Source of the DNA: Proteus vulgaris
Lineage (GTDB): Bacteria > Pseudomonadota > Gammaproteobacteria > Enterobacterales > Enterobacteriaceae
Assembly: GCF_023100685.1 (NCBI RefSeq)
Contig: NZ_CP090064.1
Coordinates: 1-64,000 of the forward strand
DNA length: 64,000 nucleotides
Reading direction: 5' to 3'
Positions 13,337 to 22,688 of this stretch are shown here, piece by piece (positions within the stretch are counted from its first letter, which is position 1; each line of letters begins with the position of its first letter). The position numbers were made by a program, and so were the translations under genes. The notes under the pieces were generated by a model. The model was given only the letters and a program-made list of their open reading frames with translations. It made no database searches and was not told where the DNA came from.

Positions 13337-14053
13337 ATGCGTCCAGCAGACAGACAAGCAGACCAAGTACGTCCTATTACCATAACTCGCCATTATACAA
13401 AACATGCTGAAGGTTCTGTATTAGTTGAGTTTGGTGATACTAAAGTCTTGTGTAACGCCACTGTAGAAGACGGTGTACCACGTTTTCTTAAAGGACAAGG
13501 GCAAGGATGGGTGACCGCAGAATACGGTATGTTGCCTCGTGCCACCAATAGCCGTAATGCACGCGAAGCGGCTCGCGGTAAACAAACCGGCCGTACTATG
13601 GAAATTCAGCGTTTAATTGCTCGTTCATTACGTGCAGCGGTTGATTTAAAAGCATTGGGTGAATATACCATCACTGTTGATTGTGATGTTATTCAAGCTG
13701 ATGGTGGTACACGTACTGCGTCTATCTCTGGTGCTTGCGTAGCATTAGTTGATGCATTAAATAAAATGGTTGAAGAAGGTAAGCTGAAAAAAAGCCCTCT
13801 AAAATCAATGGTAGCTGCAGTTTCTGTGGGTATTGTTGATGGTGAACCATTATGCGATCTTGAATATGTTGAAGATTCTGCAGCAGAAACTGATATGAAT
13901 GTGGTGATGATTGATGATGGTCGTATGATTGAAGTTCAAGGTACGGCAGAAGGCGCCCCATTTAGCCATGAAGAATTACTTGCTTTACTCGCCCTAGCGA
14001 AGGGGGGATTAGAGAAGATATTTGAAGCGCAAAAAGAGGCGCTTAAGCAATAG
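13337..14053 (+). CDS. rph: Ribonuclease PH
   Basis: Phosphate-dependent 3'-5' exoribonuclease that trims tRNA 3' ends. ATG 13337 ([18 protein letters not shown]) gives 238 aa, the full family length; the earlier in-frame ATG adds 13 unconserved residues. The phosphate-binding region [16 protein letters not shown] is intact and the frame is open to the end, unlike the truncated rph-1 allele of E. coli K-12. It is upstream of pyrE and its translation probably takes part in pyrE attenuation. Confidence 0.97.
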   Translation: MRPADRQADQVRPITITRHYTKHAEGSVLVEFGDTKVLCNATVEDGVPRFLKGQGQGWVTAEYGMLPRATNSRNAREAARGKQTGRTMEIQRLIARSLRAAVDLKALGEYTITVDCDVIQADGGTRTASISGACVALVDALNKMVEEGKLKKSPLKSMVAAVSVGIVDGEPLCDLEYVEDSAAETDMNVVMIDDGRMIEVQGTAEGAPFSHEELLALLALAKGGLEKIFEAQKEALKQ

Positions 14054-14064
14054 ATTTTATATTT

Positions 14065-14090
14065 AAGGCGACTGAAAAGTCGCCTTTTTT
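14065..14090 (+). terminator. pyrE attenuator
   Basis: A 9-bp perfect stem, AAGGCGACT (14065-14073) and AGTCGCCTT (14078-14086), with a GAAA tetraloop and six T residues, stands 12 bp after the rph stop and before pyrE. In E. coli the equivalent hairpin controls pyrE by UTP-sensitive coupling of rph translation and transcription. The T-rich stretch just before it (14054-14064) fits a polymerase pause site. Confidence 0.85.
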
Positions 14091-14133
14091 ATGCCTAAAA
14101 TTTGTCATCAAGTAACGTAGAGAGGAGAAAAAA

Positions 14134-14778
14134 ATGAAAGCCTACCAACGCCGCTTTATCGAACTAGCATTAGCAAAAAATGTGCTGAAATTTGGTGAGT
14201 TCACACTAAAATCAGGACGAGTGAGTCCTTACTTTTTTAATGCCGGTTTATTTAATACAGGGCGTGATTTGGCTTTACTGGGGCAATTCTATGCGCAAAC
14301 ATTATTAGATAATAATGTGCCTTGTGACGTGTTGTTTGGGCCTGCTTATAAAGGTATCCCCATTGCAACTACAACGGCAGTCGCATTAGTTGAACATCAT
14401 GATATTGATATTCCTTATTGCTTTAATCGTAAGGAAGCGAAAGATCATGGTGAAGGGGGAACATTAGTAGGAAGTCCTTTAAAAGGTGATGTTGTGATTG
14501 TTGATGATGTTATCACAGCAGGTACAGCTATTCGTGAATCAATGGAAATTATTAAACAGCATGATGCAACGCTTTCTGCTGTGTTATTAAGCTTGGATAG
14601 ACAAGAGAAAGGGCGAGAAGAACTTTCTGCAATACAAGAGTTAAAACGTGACTATCAATGCCAAGTGTATTCGATTATTACTCTAGATGATTTAATTAAC
14701 TACCTAAGTGAGAGTGAAACGTTATCTGAGCATTTACCTGCAGTTAAAGCTTATCGTGAGCGCTATGGCGTTAATTAA
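14134..14778 (+). CDS. pyrE: Orotate phosphoribosyltransferase
   Basis: Joins orotate and PRPP to make OMP in pyrimidine synthesis. The product is 214 aa with the PRPP-binding motif [13 protein letters not shown], the family-typical FGPAYKGIP loop and the catalytic-loop region [12 protein letters not shown] good RBS (GAGAGGAG) precedes ATG 14134. It lies 81 bp after rph, beyond the attenuator. Confidence 0.98.
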   Translation: MKAYQRRFIELALAKNVLKFGEFTLKSGRVSPYFFNAGLFNTGRDLALLGQFYAQTLLDNNVPCDVLFGPAYKGIPIATTTAVALVEHHDIDIPYCFNRKEAKDHGEGGTLVGSPLKGDVVIVDDVITAGTAIRESMEIIKQHDATLSAVLLSLDRQEKGREELSAIQELKRDYQCQVYSIITLDDLINYLSESETLSEHLPAVKAYRERYGVN

Positions 14779-14817
14779 TAAAGTTAAAATACGATAAATA
14801 AATGGTTGATTATAGGT

Positions 14818-14849
14818 AAAAAAAAGCCCTCGCCCAATAATGGGCGGGG
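14818..14849 (-). terminator. Rho-independent terminator downstream of slmA
   Basis: On the minus strand a GC-rich stem (GGGCGGGG complement at 14842-14849 with 14828-14835) closes a 6-nt loop and is followed, after GC, by eight T residues (14818-14825). It is about 240 bp beyond the slmA stop. Part of the stem could also stop pyrE transcripts. Confidence 0.75.
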
Positions 14850-14870
14850 TGAGTAGTACAATGAATCTTC

Positions 14871-14886
14871 TGTGATAATTACCACA
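14871..14886. promoter_or_regulatory. CRP-like dyad
   Basis: TGTGATAATTACCACA matches the CRP consensus TGTGA-N6-TCACA at nine of ten positions. No promoter is obvious beside it and both flanking genes converge here, so it may be chance or may control a small minus-strand RNA. Confidence 0.3.
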
Positions 14887-15085
14887 GATATTGAAATATA
14901 AAAAGGACTTTTACAGCAGGGGCAAAGCGATTCGCTAATGCCACAATGTAGGAATTGCACAAATGCCATTCCTGATAAATACATTGAGGTACTTATGTAC
15001 CAGAGGACGCATGTTAACACAAATAAGAAAAAAACGGCATATATGTCAATTTCAAATTCTTGAGTTAAATCACGAGTCCATCATT

Positions 15086-15688
15086 TCATTGTAATTGTGC
15101 CAATATTAATGGCCAGCGAGCTTCAAATTCCAGGGTCGGTTGATAACGAAATTCAGTACGCACAAAACGCGCTAACATACCTTCACAAAAAGCGAGTAGT
15201 TGTGAAGCAAGTAAGGCTTCATCATGTAAAAATGCACTACCTTCACGAATTTTTCGCTCTTTGATAACTTGTCGAAGCTGAACTTCAATACGCTCATAAA
15301 GTTGATTTATGCGGCCTTGTAATCTGTCTTGCTCAAACATCAAAGCATGACCCGTTAAAATACGGGATAGCCCTGGATTTTTTTCAGCAAAACCGAGGAT
15401 CAAGATGAGAATTAAGCGAATTCTGGCTATTGTTTCTTTTTCATCTTTTAAGATCAAATTAATACGAGAAACTAAGCTATCTTCGATAAACTCAATCAAA
15501 CTATCAAACATTTTTGTCTTACTTGGGAAATGTCGATAGAGTGCCGCTTCAGATACGCCGACAGTTGCAGCTAGTTTTGCCGTTGTAATGCGTTGGCTAC
15601 CATCACTTGACTCTAACATTTGAGCAAGTGATTGTAAGATTTCATCCCGTCTATTTCTTTTCTTTTTGGTTTCTTTTTCTTCTGCCAT
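15086..15688 (-). CDS. slmA: Nucleoid occlusion factor SlmA
   Basis: TetR-family DNA-binding protein that stops FtsZ assembly over the nucleoid. The start was set at ATG 15688 ([18 protein letters not shown]), giving 200 aa and agreeing with E. coli (198 aa); the longer frame adds nine unconserved residues. The HTH is at about 30-55 ([21 protein letters not shown]), and the C-terminal [13 protein letters not shown] matches the family. It forms a minus-strand group coaBC-dut-slmA as in E. coli, with a 112-bp gap after dut that holds a 27-bp dyad. Confidence 0.97.
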   Translation of the reverse strand: MAEEKETKKKRNRRDEILQSLAQMLESSDGSQRITTAKLAATVGVSEAALYRHFPSKTKMFDSLIEFIEDSLVSRINLILKDEKETIARIRLILILILGFAEKNPGLSRILTGHALMFEQDRLQGRINQLYERIEVQLRQVIKERKIREGSAFLHDEALLASQLLAFCEGMLARFVRTEFRYQPTLEFEARWPLILAQLQ

Positions 15689-15730
15689 GACTGATAAGGC
15701 CCCTGCTAAAAGCAAAACAAATCAGTAAAC

Positions 15731-15757
15731 CTTTGCACTCAAATTTTAAGTGCAAAG
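15731..15757. promoter_or_regulatory. 27-bp inverted repeat between dut and slmA
   Basis: CTTTGCACT (15731-15739) and AGTGCAAAG (15749-15757) are perfect arms, and AAA/TTT inside can also pair. It lies about 43 bp before the slmA start on the minus strand. It could be an operator or a hairpin that reduces read-through from dut; a T tract is lacking. Confidence 0.45.
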
Positions 15758-15800
15758 GGAGTGATATCGTCATTGATATAATGAATGCAAGACGTCGTTA

Positions 15801-16256
15801 TTATTGGCGGCCGGAGTGACCAAAGCCACCGCTACCACGTTCCGTTGCGGTAAAATCTTCAACAATATTAAATTCAGCTTGAACGACAGGTACGATAACC
15901 ATCTGAGCAATACGCTCGCCTGGTTCGATGGTGAACGCCTTCTGCCCACGATTCCAAACTGACACCATCAATTGACCTTGGTAGTCAGAATCAATCAGTC
16001 CAACTAAGTTACCTAATACAACACCGTGTTTATGGCCCAAGCCTGAACGAGGAAGCACCATTGCTGCTAAACCTTCATCGGCAATATGTACAGCGAGACC
16101 TGTCGGTAATAATTCAGTTTGCCCTGGTTCAAGTACCAATGGTGCATCAAGGCAAGCACGTAAATCTAAACCAGCAGAGCCTGTTGTGGCATAAGCAGGA
16201 AGTGGATATTCTTGACCAATACGAGCATCAAGAATTTTAACATCAATTTTTTTCAT
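15801..16256 (-). CDS. dut: dUTP pyrophosphatase
   Basis: Trimeric enzyme that hydrolyses dUTP to dUMP and PPi, keeping uracil out of DNA. The 151-aa product shows the dUTPase motifs in order: [35 protein letters not shown] and the C-terminal P-loop-like [11 protein letters not shown] second ATG one codon earlier (16259) is equally possible. The start overlaps the end of coaBC by about 14 bp, suggesting translational coupling. Confidence 0.98.
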   Translation of the reverse strand: MKKIDVKILDARIGQEYPLPAYATTGSAGLDLRACLDAPLVLEPGQTELLPTGLAVHIADEGLAAMVLPRSGLGHKHGVVLGNLVGLIDSDYQGQLMVSVWNRGQKAFTIEPGERIAQMVIVPVVQAEFNIVEDFTATERGSGGFGHSGRQ

Positions 16257-17454
16257 CATAGTGTTTGGCTATCTCGTCAAGTAGGCGATGGCTAAGTTGT
16301 GCTTTACTACTGTGTGGTAAACGCGTTTCTCCATTAGCCCAAATAAGGTGTAATGCATTGTTGTCACTGTTAAAGCCTTGATTTTCTAATGAAACATCAT
16401 TGGCACAGATTAAATCGAGCTGTTTCTGTTCTCGTTTTTTGCGGGCATATTCTTCCACATTCTGGGTTTCGGCTGCAAATCCAACAACAAAAGGACGGTG
16501 CTCAATCATTTTTCCGACACTGGCGACAATATCGGGGTTTTTTACCATAGTGATGGTGACTTCATCACCTTGTTTTTTAATTTTTTCAGTCGCAATAAGT
16601 TTAGCGCGATAATCTGCAACGGCTGCACAACCAATAAAAATATCTTGTGAAGGCGCTAGCATCATCACTTGTTCATACATGTCTTGTGCGCTTTCAACGT
16701 CGATACGTTTAACACAAGCGGGTGTCGGTAATGTGACAGGGCCTGCGATAAGTGTGACATCAGCTCCACGTAGTGCGGCTGCTTGTGCAATTGCAAAGCC
16801 CATTTTTCCAGAGCTATGGTTGCTGATAAAACGTACCGGATCTAGCGCTTCACGAGTAGGCCCTGCGGTGATTGTAATTTTTTTACCCGCCAAATCTTGT
16901 TGCTGTAAAGTAAGTTGTTTTTCAGCTAATGCGACGAGCTCTAAAGGATCGAGCATTCGTCCCGGCCCTACATCACCACAAGCTTGACTACCAGAGTCAG
17001 GCCCCCAAATTAAACAGCCACGTTGCTCTAAAGCGGATAAATTTTCTTGTGTAATTGTGGCTCTGTACATTTGCTGGTTCATTGCTGGAGCAATGGCAAT
17101 CGGTGCGCTACTCGCTAAACAGAGTGTGGTGAGTAAATCATTTGCCATACCCACTCGCAAACGTGCAATAAGATCGGCAGTAGCGGGTGCAAGTAGAATT
17201 AAATCAGCCCATTTGCCTAATTCAATATGCCCCATAGCGGCTTCTGCTGCAGGATCAAGTAAGTCATCTGCTACAGGGAAGCCAGAAACGGCTTGTAATG
17301 ATAATGGTGTGACAAAAGCATGTGCCGCAGGTGTCATTACAACACGGACAATAGCACCTTTATCACGTAAACGGCGGACAAGTTCAGGTGCTTTATAGGC
17401 CGCAATACCACCACTAATACCAAGAATAATCTTTTTGTTGTGAAGTGTAGTCAT
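16243..17454 (-). CDS. coaBC: Bifunctional phosphopantothenoylcysteine decarboxylase / phosphopantothenate-cysteine ligase
   Basis: Two steps of coenzyme A synthesis in one 403-aa protein (E. coli 406). The N-terminal FMN-binding CoaC part (about 1-190) has [10 protein letters not shown], the [22 protein letters not shown] stretch with the catalytic His, and the PAMNQQM motif. The C-terminal CoaB part uses CTP, with [18 protein letters not shown] and the lysine motif EKIKK. ATG 17454 was chosen by homology; the longer frame adds 15 unconserved residues. It is first in the coaBC-dut-slmA group and divergent from radC. Confidence 0.97.
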   Translation of the reverse strand: MTTLHNKKIILGISGGIAAYKAPELVRRLRDKGAIVRVVMTPAAHAFVTPLSLQAVSGFPVADDLLDPAAEAAMGHIELGKWADLILLAPATADLIARLRVGMANDLLTTLCLASSAPIAIAPAMNQQMYRATITQENLSALEQRGCLIWGPDSGSQACGDVGPGRMLDPLELVALAEKQLTLQQQDLAGKKITITAGPTREALDPVRFISNHSSGKMGFAIAQAAALRGADVTLIAGPVTLPTPACVKRIDVESAQDMYEQVMMLAPSQDIFIGCAAVADYRAKLIATEKIKKQGDEVTITMVKNPDIVASVGKMIEHRPFVVGFAAETQNVEEYARKKREQKQLDLICANDVSLENQGFNSDNNALHLIWANGETRLPHSSKAQLSHRLLDEIAKHYDEKN

Positions 17455-17620
17455 GATGAAATGCCTAAGTACATAAATAATTGTCCGCAATTTTACCACA
17501 AGGTATCCGTGAATTCGGAATTCTATGTAACTTCATGTTTTATTGATTAAATTTTTGTGGGTCATCTCGCACAATTTTGATATGTGTCTTTTTCATACAA
17601 TATAAGCAGTTTATAGTAAA

Positions 17621-17649
17621 TTGACTGTATAAAACAACAGTTGTTTTAT
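17621..17649 (+). promoter_or_regulatory. radC promoter overlapped by a LexA-like box and a 21-bp palindrome
   Basis: TTGACT (17621-17626) and TTTTAT (17644-17649) are spaced by 17 bp. Overlapping the -35 is CTGTATAAAACAACAG (17625-17640), which fits the LexA rule CTGT-N8-ACAG exactly. Bases 17629-17649 also form a perfect palindrome with 10-bp arms around one central A. The site is about 100 bp before the radC ATG. LexA control is inference. Confidence 0.55.
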
Positions 17650-17750
17650 GATTGGCGTTTTATGATGTGCAATGAAAAAACAATAATGCGATTAATGTAA
17701 ATAAAATCAATTACTAACCCTAAAACCTTTACTTAATAAGGAGCCCAAGG

Positions 17751-18422
17751 ATGGAAAATCAATCGGTTAGTGCGCTTTTACCCAGAGAGAAATTGTTACT
17801 TTATGGCGTGGGATCCCTTTCGGATATTGAGTTACTTGCGCTTTTTTTACGCACCGGCACTTATGAAAAATCTGTATTAGAATTGGCGGCTTTTTTACTT
17901 AAAGAGTGTGGTTCTCTTTATCATGTTATTAATGCTGATTATGAAACGTTAGGGCGCTTTAAAGGTGTAGGGATCGGTAAATTTACCCAGCTACAAGCGA
18001 TTAATGAGATGGCACAGCGCTTTTCCACAACACAATTTATGTATAAAAATGTATTATCTTCTTCAGAAGATACAAAGCATTACTTACAAAAATTATTGCA
18101 TTGGCGAGACAGAGAAGTGTTTGTGGTACTGTTTCTTGATAATCAAAATCAATTGATTGCATTTGAAGAGATGTTTAAAGGTACAATTAATCGAGTAGAA
18201 GTTCATCCCAGAGAAATTGTTCGTCAATCAATAAAAAAGAATGCAACATCTATTATTCTTGCTCATAATCACCCTTCTGGTATTTGCGAACCAAGTCTCG
18301 CAGATAAAGAAATAACAGAAAAAATTTTTGTTGCTTGTCAATTAGTGGGTGTAAATGTACTGGATCACCTTGTGATAGGGCATGATAATTGTGTTTCTTT
18401 CGCAGAACGAGGTTGGTTGTAG
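17751..18422 (+). CDS. radC: RadC-like JAB/MPN domain protein
   Basis: 223-aa protein of the RadC family. An N-terminal helix-hairpin-helix-like part (LGRFKGVGIGKFTQLQA) is followed by a JAMM metalloprotease-like domain with the Glu, HNHPSG and PSLADKE metal motif. Its biochemical role is unsettled in the literature, although the name comes from DNA repair. A good RBS (AAGGAGC) precedes ATG 17751. It lies between coaBC and rpmB as in E. coli, with a promoter overlapped by a LexA-like site upstream. Confidence 0.92.
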   Translation: MENQSVSALLPREKLLLYGVGSLSDIELLALFLRTGTYEKSVLELAAFLLKECGSLYHVINADYETLGRFKGVGIGKFTQLQAINEMAQRFSTTQFMYKNVLSSSEDTKHYLQKLLHWRDREVFVVLFLDNQNQLIAFEEMFKGTINRVEVHPREIVRQSIKKNATSIILAHNHPSGICEPSLADKEITEKIFVACQLVGVNVLDHLVIGHDNCVSFAERGWL

Positions 18423-18465
18423 CAAATATTTTTGTAATTATTGTCAATCTTTATTTGTACGGGTC

Positions 18466-18494
18466 TTGAGCGTTGAGGCCATTGGGCGTATACT
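18466..18494 (+). promoter_or_regulatory. rpmB-rpmG promoter
   Basis: TTGAGC (18466-18471), exactly 17 bp, then TATACT (18489-18494). It is placed to give a leader of about 170 nt before rpmB. Confidence 0.75.
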
Positions 18495-18530
18495 ACGCCA
18501 CCTTTGAGGATCTTGGGTTTGGCGAGAAGA

Positions 18531-18600
18531 GCCTATCTCAGCAAGTTTTTTCTGAGGTGTTTACACAGTTTTTCAATCGTTAAAAGTTGCTGAGATGGGC
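18531..18600 (+). promoter_or_regulatory. Long hairpin in the rpmB leader
   Basis: GCCTATCTCAGCAA (18531-18544) pairs with TTGCTGAGATGGGC (18587-18600) over 14 bp with one G:U pair, around a 42-nt loop. It sits in the untranslated leader about 70 nt before rpmB. Ribosomal-protein leaders of this kind often mimic rRNA for feedback control; that function is inferred, not shown. Confidence 0.55.
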
Positions 18601-18648
18601 TCCAAAGCCTGACGAGGCGGTCAAACCTGATATTAAAGCTCGAGCTGA

Positions 18649-18906
<258 letters not shown>

Positions 18907-18914
18907 GGAGCTGA

Positions 18915-19085
<171 letters not shown>

Positions 19086-19100
19086 TTTTAGTTTTCTTAA

Positions 19101-19128
19101 AAAACCCGACCTTAGTGTCGGGTTTTTT
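19101..19128 (+). terminator. Terminator after rpmG
   Basis: AAAACCCGAC (19101-19110) pairs with GTCGGGTTTT (19117-19126) around a 6-nt loop, followed by T residues. Confidence 0.92.
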
Positions 19129-19234
19129 GTTATCTGAAGCCTGCTAAGTATAACAAAGTAAAGCTATTGTGATCTTCGCTCGCTCTTTAGTTATACTGTG
19201 GCTCTTTTTGAATCATCAGGTGAATGGATTGCGG

Positions 19235-20362
19235 ATGAGTAAGTCAGTGTTATCAATATTACATACAGAATCATCTTGTGGGTGGGGTGGTCAGGAAATT
19301 CGTATACTGACAGAAGCTCAAGGCATGATCCGTAGAGGGCATAAAGTTGCACTGGTGTGCTGCCCAACATCTAAAATTGCTAAAGCAGCACCTGATTATG
19401 GCATTGATGTTTTTACATTACCTATTGAAAAAAAACGTCTCTCTGCATTAAAAGCACTCCGTCAGTGGCTGAAATTACATCATCAACAATTTGATGTTAT
19501 TAATACTCACAGCTCTACCGATGCATGGCTAGTAGCTGTTTCTTGTGCCACATTACGCCATTCACCCGTTGTTGTCCGTACGCGACATGTTTCTACTGAT
19601 GTTTCTCGTTCACTACCTACTCGCTGGCTCTATCTTTCATCTAGTGCTCACATTGTGACAACAGGTGAGAAATTACGTCATACACTGCATCAACATAATC
19701 GATTTCCGTTAGAAAAAATGACATCAGTACCTACTGGTATTGATTTGCAACGTTTTTTTCCACAGGATAAACAGCATGCCAGAGCGAAAATAGGTATCCC
19801 TAATAAACCAACATTAGGGATAGTGGCGACTATGCGAGTGTGGAAAGGGCATAAATATTTAGTTGAAGCATGGAAATCATTACATCAGCAGTTTCCCGAT
19901 TGGCAATTAATTTTTGTCGGTGATGGACCTCAGCGTAAAAATTTAGAGCCAATGGTTAAAAATGCGGGATTAGCGCAAAGTATTTTCTTTTTAGGTAATC
20001 GTAATGATGTGCCTGATTGTTTAAATGCAATGGATCTCTTTGCATTACCTTCTTTTGGTAATGAAGGTGTACCTCAAGGCATTATGCAAGCAATGGCCTG
20101 TGGTTTACCGGTTGTTTCTACAACGGTGGGAGCTATTAGCGAAGCTGTTATTGATGGTAAAACGGGTTTTACATTGGCGCCGCAAGAACAAGAAGCACTA
20201 ACAAGCCATTTAGCTAAATTAATGGGCTCAGAACAATTACGTGAACAGATGGGAAAAGCCGCGCTTGAACATGCTGTTTCACGATTTGGCTTGGATAATA
20301 TGCTAGATAAGATGGAAAGGATCTTTATTCAGGCAATTAACGATAAAAATAAATCAGTATGA
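19235..20362 (+). CDS. LPS-core glycosyltransferase, GT4 family
   Basis: Predicted retaining GT-B glycosyltransferase of 375 aa. ATG 19235 (MSKSVLSILHTE) was chosen; the longest frame begins with a hydrophobic, unconserved tail. The GT4 features are the glycine-rich acceptor loop SCGWGGQEIR, a donor-domain start PTLGIVATMRVWKGH and the C-terminal E-x7-E motif region EGVPQGIMQAMACGLPVV. It is the first gene of a block inserted between rpmG and mutM; in E. coli these two are neighbours. Donor and acceptor sugars are not predictable from sequence; the outer LPS core is the likely site because of the adjacent heptosyltransferase-like gene and waaL. Confidence 0.85.
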   Translation: MSKSVLSILHTESSCGWGGQEIRILTEAQGMIRRGHKVALVCCPTSKIAKAAPDYGIDVFTLPIEKKRLSALKALRQWLKLHHQQFDVINTHSSTDAWLVAVSCATLRHSPVVVRTRHVSTDVSRSLPTRWLYLSSSAHIVTTGEKLRHTLHQHNRFPLEKMTSVPTGIDLQRFFPQDKQHARAKIGIPNKPTLGIVATMRVWKGHKYLVEAWKSLHQQFPDWQLIFVGDGPQRKNLEPMVKNAGLAQSIFFLGNRNDVPDCLNAMDLFALPSFGNEGVPQGIMQAMACGLPVVSTTVGAISEAVIDGKTGFTLAPQEQEALTSHLAKLMGSEQLREQMGKAALEHAVSRFGLDNMLDKMERIFIQAINDKNKSV

Positions 20363-20491
20363 TTAATGTTGATAATAAAGTCGTGAAACGATTATCTCTA
20401 CTCATCATACTTTAAGTTGTCGTATGGTTGACTACATTTATTCGTACTAGGTACACCTTGAATGACTTAGAGTCTCTATTATAACTTAGTG

Positions 20492-20512
20492 TATTCATCT
20501 TATTGATGAATA
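20492..20512. repeat. Inverted repeat before the GT9 gene
   Basis: TATTCATC (20492-20499) and GATGAATA (20505-20512) flank a 5-nt centre, about 65 bp before the GT9 start, in a 215-bp spacer that probably also holds a promoter. No T tract follows. Confidence 0.35.
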
Positions 20513-20577
20513 TTTGTAATACTTTTTAGTGTATAGTCTGAGAAGTAAATGTATCATTTAAGCCAAATAAAAAGCAT

Positions 20578-21579
20578 ATGGATCCAAATAATATATTGGT
20601 TATAGCGATAGCCCGTTTCGGTGATACATTACTTATCACACCGGTTATCCATGCATTAAAACAGCGTTGGCCTAATGCTCATATTCATGTGCTTGCACAT
20701 AAACGTAGTGCATGCATTCTTGAGCATAATCCTGATATTGATTGTATTAGACATTTTTCTAAAAAAAGAGCTATTTGGGCAGGCTGGTTACCTCATAAGC
20801 CTTATGATTTAGCGCTAGTATATGGCAATGATAGTGAGTTGGTGAACTATGCACGTCGTCAATCTCACCATACTGTGGCTTTTTCTGATAAGTCGCAACA
20901 GCAAACTGATGTGACTTGGGTTGAACGTCCCAAATTGCCGCTGGTTGCACAAAAAGAACGTGCCTTATTAATTAATGTGTTAGGGATTTATCCGAGTTGT
21001 TGGCAGTTACGTTACTTTATCAGTGATGAAGAAGCGAGTTTTGCACAACAATTTTTAAAAGATAATTCATTAATTAATAAGAATATTATTGGTTTTCAAT
21101 TACAGAGCTTTCCGGCTAAGGCCTATAGAGATTGGCCGGTGGAAAATTTTCTACAATTAGCAAAGCAGATAATTTCCCATGACGCGAGTACGTATTTCTT
21201 GCTATTAGGTAGTAAGGAAAGTGAACAACTCTCCATTGATTTAGCTAAAAAAATGGGTGAAGAGCGCTGTTTAGCCTTAGCTGGTCAAGTTTCAATGCGA
21301 CAAAATGCGGCAATTATGGCGAATTTATCGCTTTATGTAGGGGTAGATACAGGGCCTACACATTTAGCCGGGGCTTTAGATATCCCAATGGTGGCGTTAT
21401 ACCATAGCTATCACCCAGGATGCTATTTAGCGCCATTACAACATTCTTGTTGTCAGGTTATCCAACACCCAACCTCGTTGGAAAATGCTCGTCGCGAAGA
21501 CAATATGGCTGAAATATCAGTTGAAGAAGTGTGGAATGCAGTGCGTAATATCATTGATGGAATGAAGGTGAAAAAGTAA
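20578..21579 (+). CDS. Heptosyltransferase-like GT9 glycosyltransferase
   Basis: 333-aa GT9 (ADP-heptose:LPS heptosyltransferase-type) enzyme. Family marks are the N-terminal IAIARFGDTLLITPVIHALK and the ADP-heptose-binding GVDTGPTHLAGALDIPMVALY near residue 258. It is distinct from WaaC, WaaF and WaaQ, which are all present elsewhere in the window, so it should add a fourth heptose or a related sugar to the core. It starts a tight three-gene run (3-bp and 2-bp gaps downstream) ending head-to-head with waaL. Confidence 0.85.
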   Translation: MDPNNILVIAIARFGDTLLITPVIHALKQRWPNAHIHVLAHKRSACILEHNPDIDCIRHFSKKRAIWAGWLPHKPYDLALVYGNDSELVNYARRQSHHTVAFSDKSQQQTDVTWVERPKLPLVAQKERALLINVLGIYPSCWQLRYFISDEEASFAQQFLKDNSLINKNIIGFQLQSFPAKAYRDWPVENFLQLAKQIISHDASTYFLLLGSKESEQLSIDLAKKMGEERCLALAGQVSMRQNAAIMANLSLYVGVDTGPTHLAGALDIPMVALYHSYHPGCYLAPLQHSCCQVIQHPTSLENARREDNMAEISVEEVWNAVRNIIDGMKVKK

Positions 21580-21582
21580 TTC

Positions 21583-22686
21583 ATGAAGATCGGTATAATT
21601 GATGTCACAATCACCATGTCTTATGGCGGGATCCAAACAGCGGTTTGGGAACTGGCTAAGCAATTGCATGATGCTGGTCATGAAGTTCATCTTTATGGTG
21701 GCAATGGCGATATTCGACACAATCTGGCAGGACGCCAAATACAGGTTCACACTTACCCTTATACCCCAAGAGATAAAGTGATTGATCTTGGTGGGCGTTT
21801 TCGTCGTATTGTTGAGCGTTATACTTTTGCGCGACATGCCAAAAAAGAGGTGATCAGCCAACATTTTGATTGGGTGATTTTAACGAAGCCTTTTGATTTT
21901 TTTTGGCCTTCTATGATGCCTAAATCATCATCAACTCGCTTTTGTTATATGAGTGGGGGAACCAGTTTTTTTAAAGGCGATCGCAGGTTAGGTAAAAAGA
22001 TTTCAGCATGGGTTGCATGTAGCCATTTTAATGCTTGGCAAATCCAACATCATTTTAAGCAGTTTCCAAACGTGATTTATAATGGTGTGGATATTGAAAA
22101 GTTTAAACCTATGACCACGTCATTGCGTGAGCAATTAGGGATCAATGAGTCTACTTTTTTACTCTCATTTGCAGGACGGTTAGTGGGTTGGAAGGGCTTG
22201 AGTGTCGCAATTGATGCCATCGAGCAGTTAAAAGGTGAAGATGTTAAACTTCTGATTATCGGTGCTGGTGATGATCTTGAACGATTAAAAAAGAAAGCAA
22301 TTTCTAAAGGCATTGCAGAACAAGTTATTTTTCATCAACCTGTCGAACATAACGTATTACCAGAATTTTATGCAGCAAGTGACGCAGGTATTTTTCCGAG
22401 TACAGGAGATGAAGCTTTCGGTATTACGATTGCAGAAGCGATGGCGTGTGCAAAACCTGTTATTGCAAGCCATATCGGGGGTATTCCTGAGGTGGTAGGT
22501 AATGAAGGTACCGCTGGAGTTCTCGTCGCACCAGGTAATGCCGATGAAATTGTGATGGCGATTAATCATCTGCGCACATTACCAGATAGAGGTAAAAGCA
22601 TGGGAGAGCTGGCTCGTCTACGCATTGAATCACGTTATACTTGGCAACACTCTGCGCAACGTTTATTGCAGGCATTGGCGTCATAA
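21583..22686 (+). CDS. LPS-core glycosyltransferase, GT4 family
   Basis: 367-aa GT-B enzyme. The acceptor-domain loop TMSYGGIQTAVWELAKQL, the donor-domain start LLSFAGRLVGWKGL and the motif TGDEAFGITIAEAMACAKPVI are all GT4 hallmarks. ATG 21583 lies 3 bp after the GT9 stop, and the next gene starts 2 bp after this one ends. Substrate unknown; a core-oligosaccharide role follows from position. Confidence 0.87.
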   Translation: MKIGIIDVTITMSYGGIQTAVWELAKQLHDAGHEVHLYGGNGDIRHNLAGRQIQVHTYPYTPRDKVIDLGGRFRRIVERYTFARHAKKEVISQHFDWVILTKPFDFFWPSMMPKSSSTRFCYMSGGTSFFKGDRRLGKKISAWVACSHFNAWQIQHHFKQFPNVIYNGVDIEKFKPMTTSLREQLGINESTFLLSFAGRLVGWKGLSVAIDAIEQLKGEDVKLLIIGAGDDLERLKKKAISKGIAEQVIFHQPVEHNVLPEFYAASDAGIFPSTGDEAFGITIAEAMACAKPVIASHIGGIPEVVGNEGTAGVLVAPGNADEIVMAINHLRTLPDRGKSMGELARLRIESRYTWQHSAQRLLQALAS

Positions 22687-22688
22687 TT

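Larger units (their letters stand above)
14779..15085. other. Gap between pyrE and slmA with terminator, CRP-like dyad and doubtful small ORF
   Basis: 307 bp between converging genes. It contains the minus-strand terminator at 14818-14849 and the dyad at 14871-14886. A minus-strand open frame (GTG 15020 to 14784, 78 codons) includes a Cys-rich CGISESLCPCC stretch, but it has no recognised homology, lacks a clear RBS and runs through the terminator. I do not call it a gene; a short minus-strand RNA ending at the terminator is also possible. Confidence 0.4.

Noticed and set aside
14784..15020. 78-codon Cys-containing frame between pyrE and slmA
   Set aside because: It starts with GTG without an RBS and continues through the terminator stem (PRPLLGEG); not supported as a gene, though kept as a question in the findings.
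21517..21864. 115-codon minus-strand frame over the GT9/GT4 junction
   Set aside because: Covers two real plus-strand genes; no homology.
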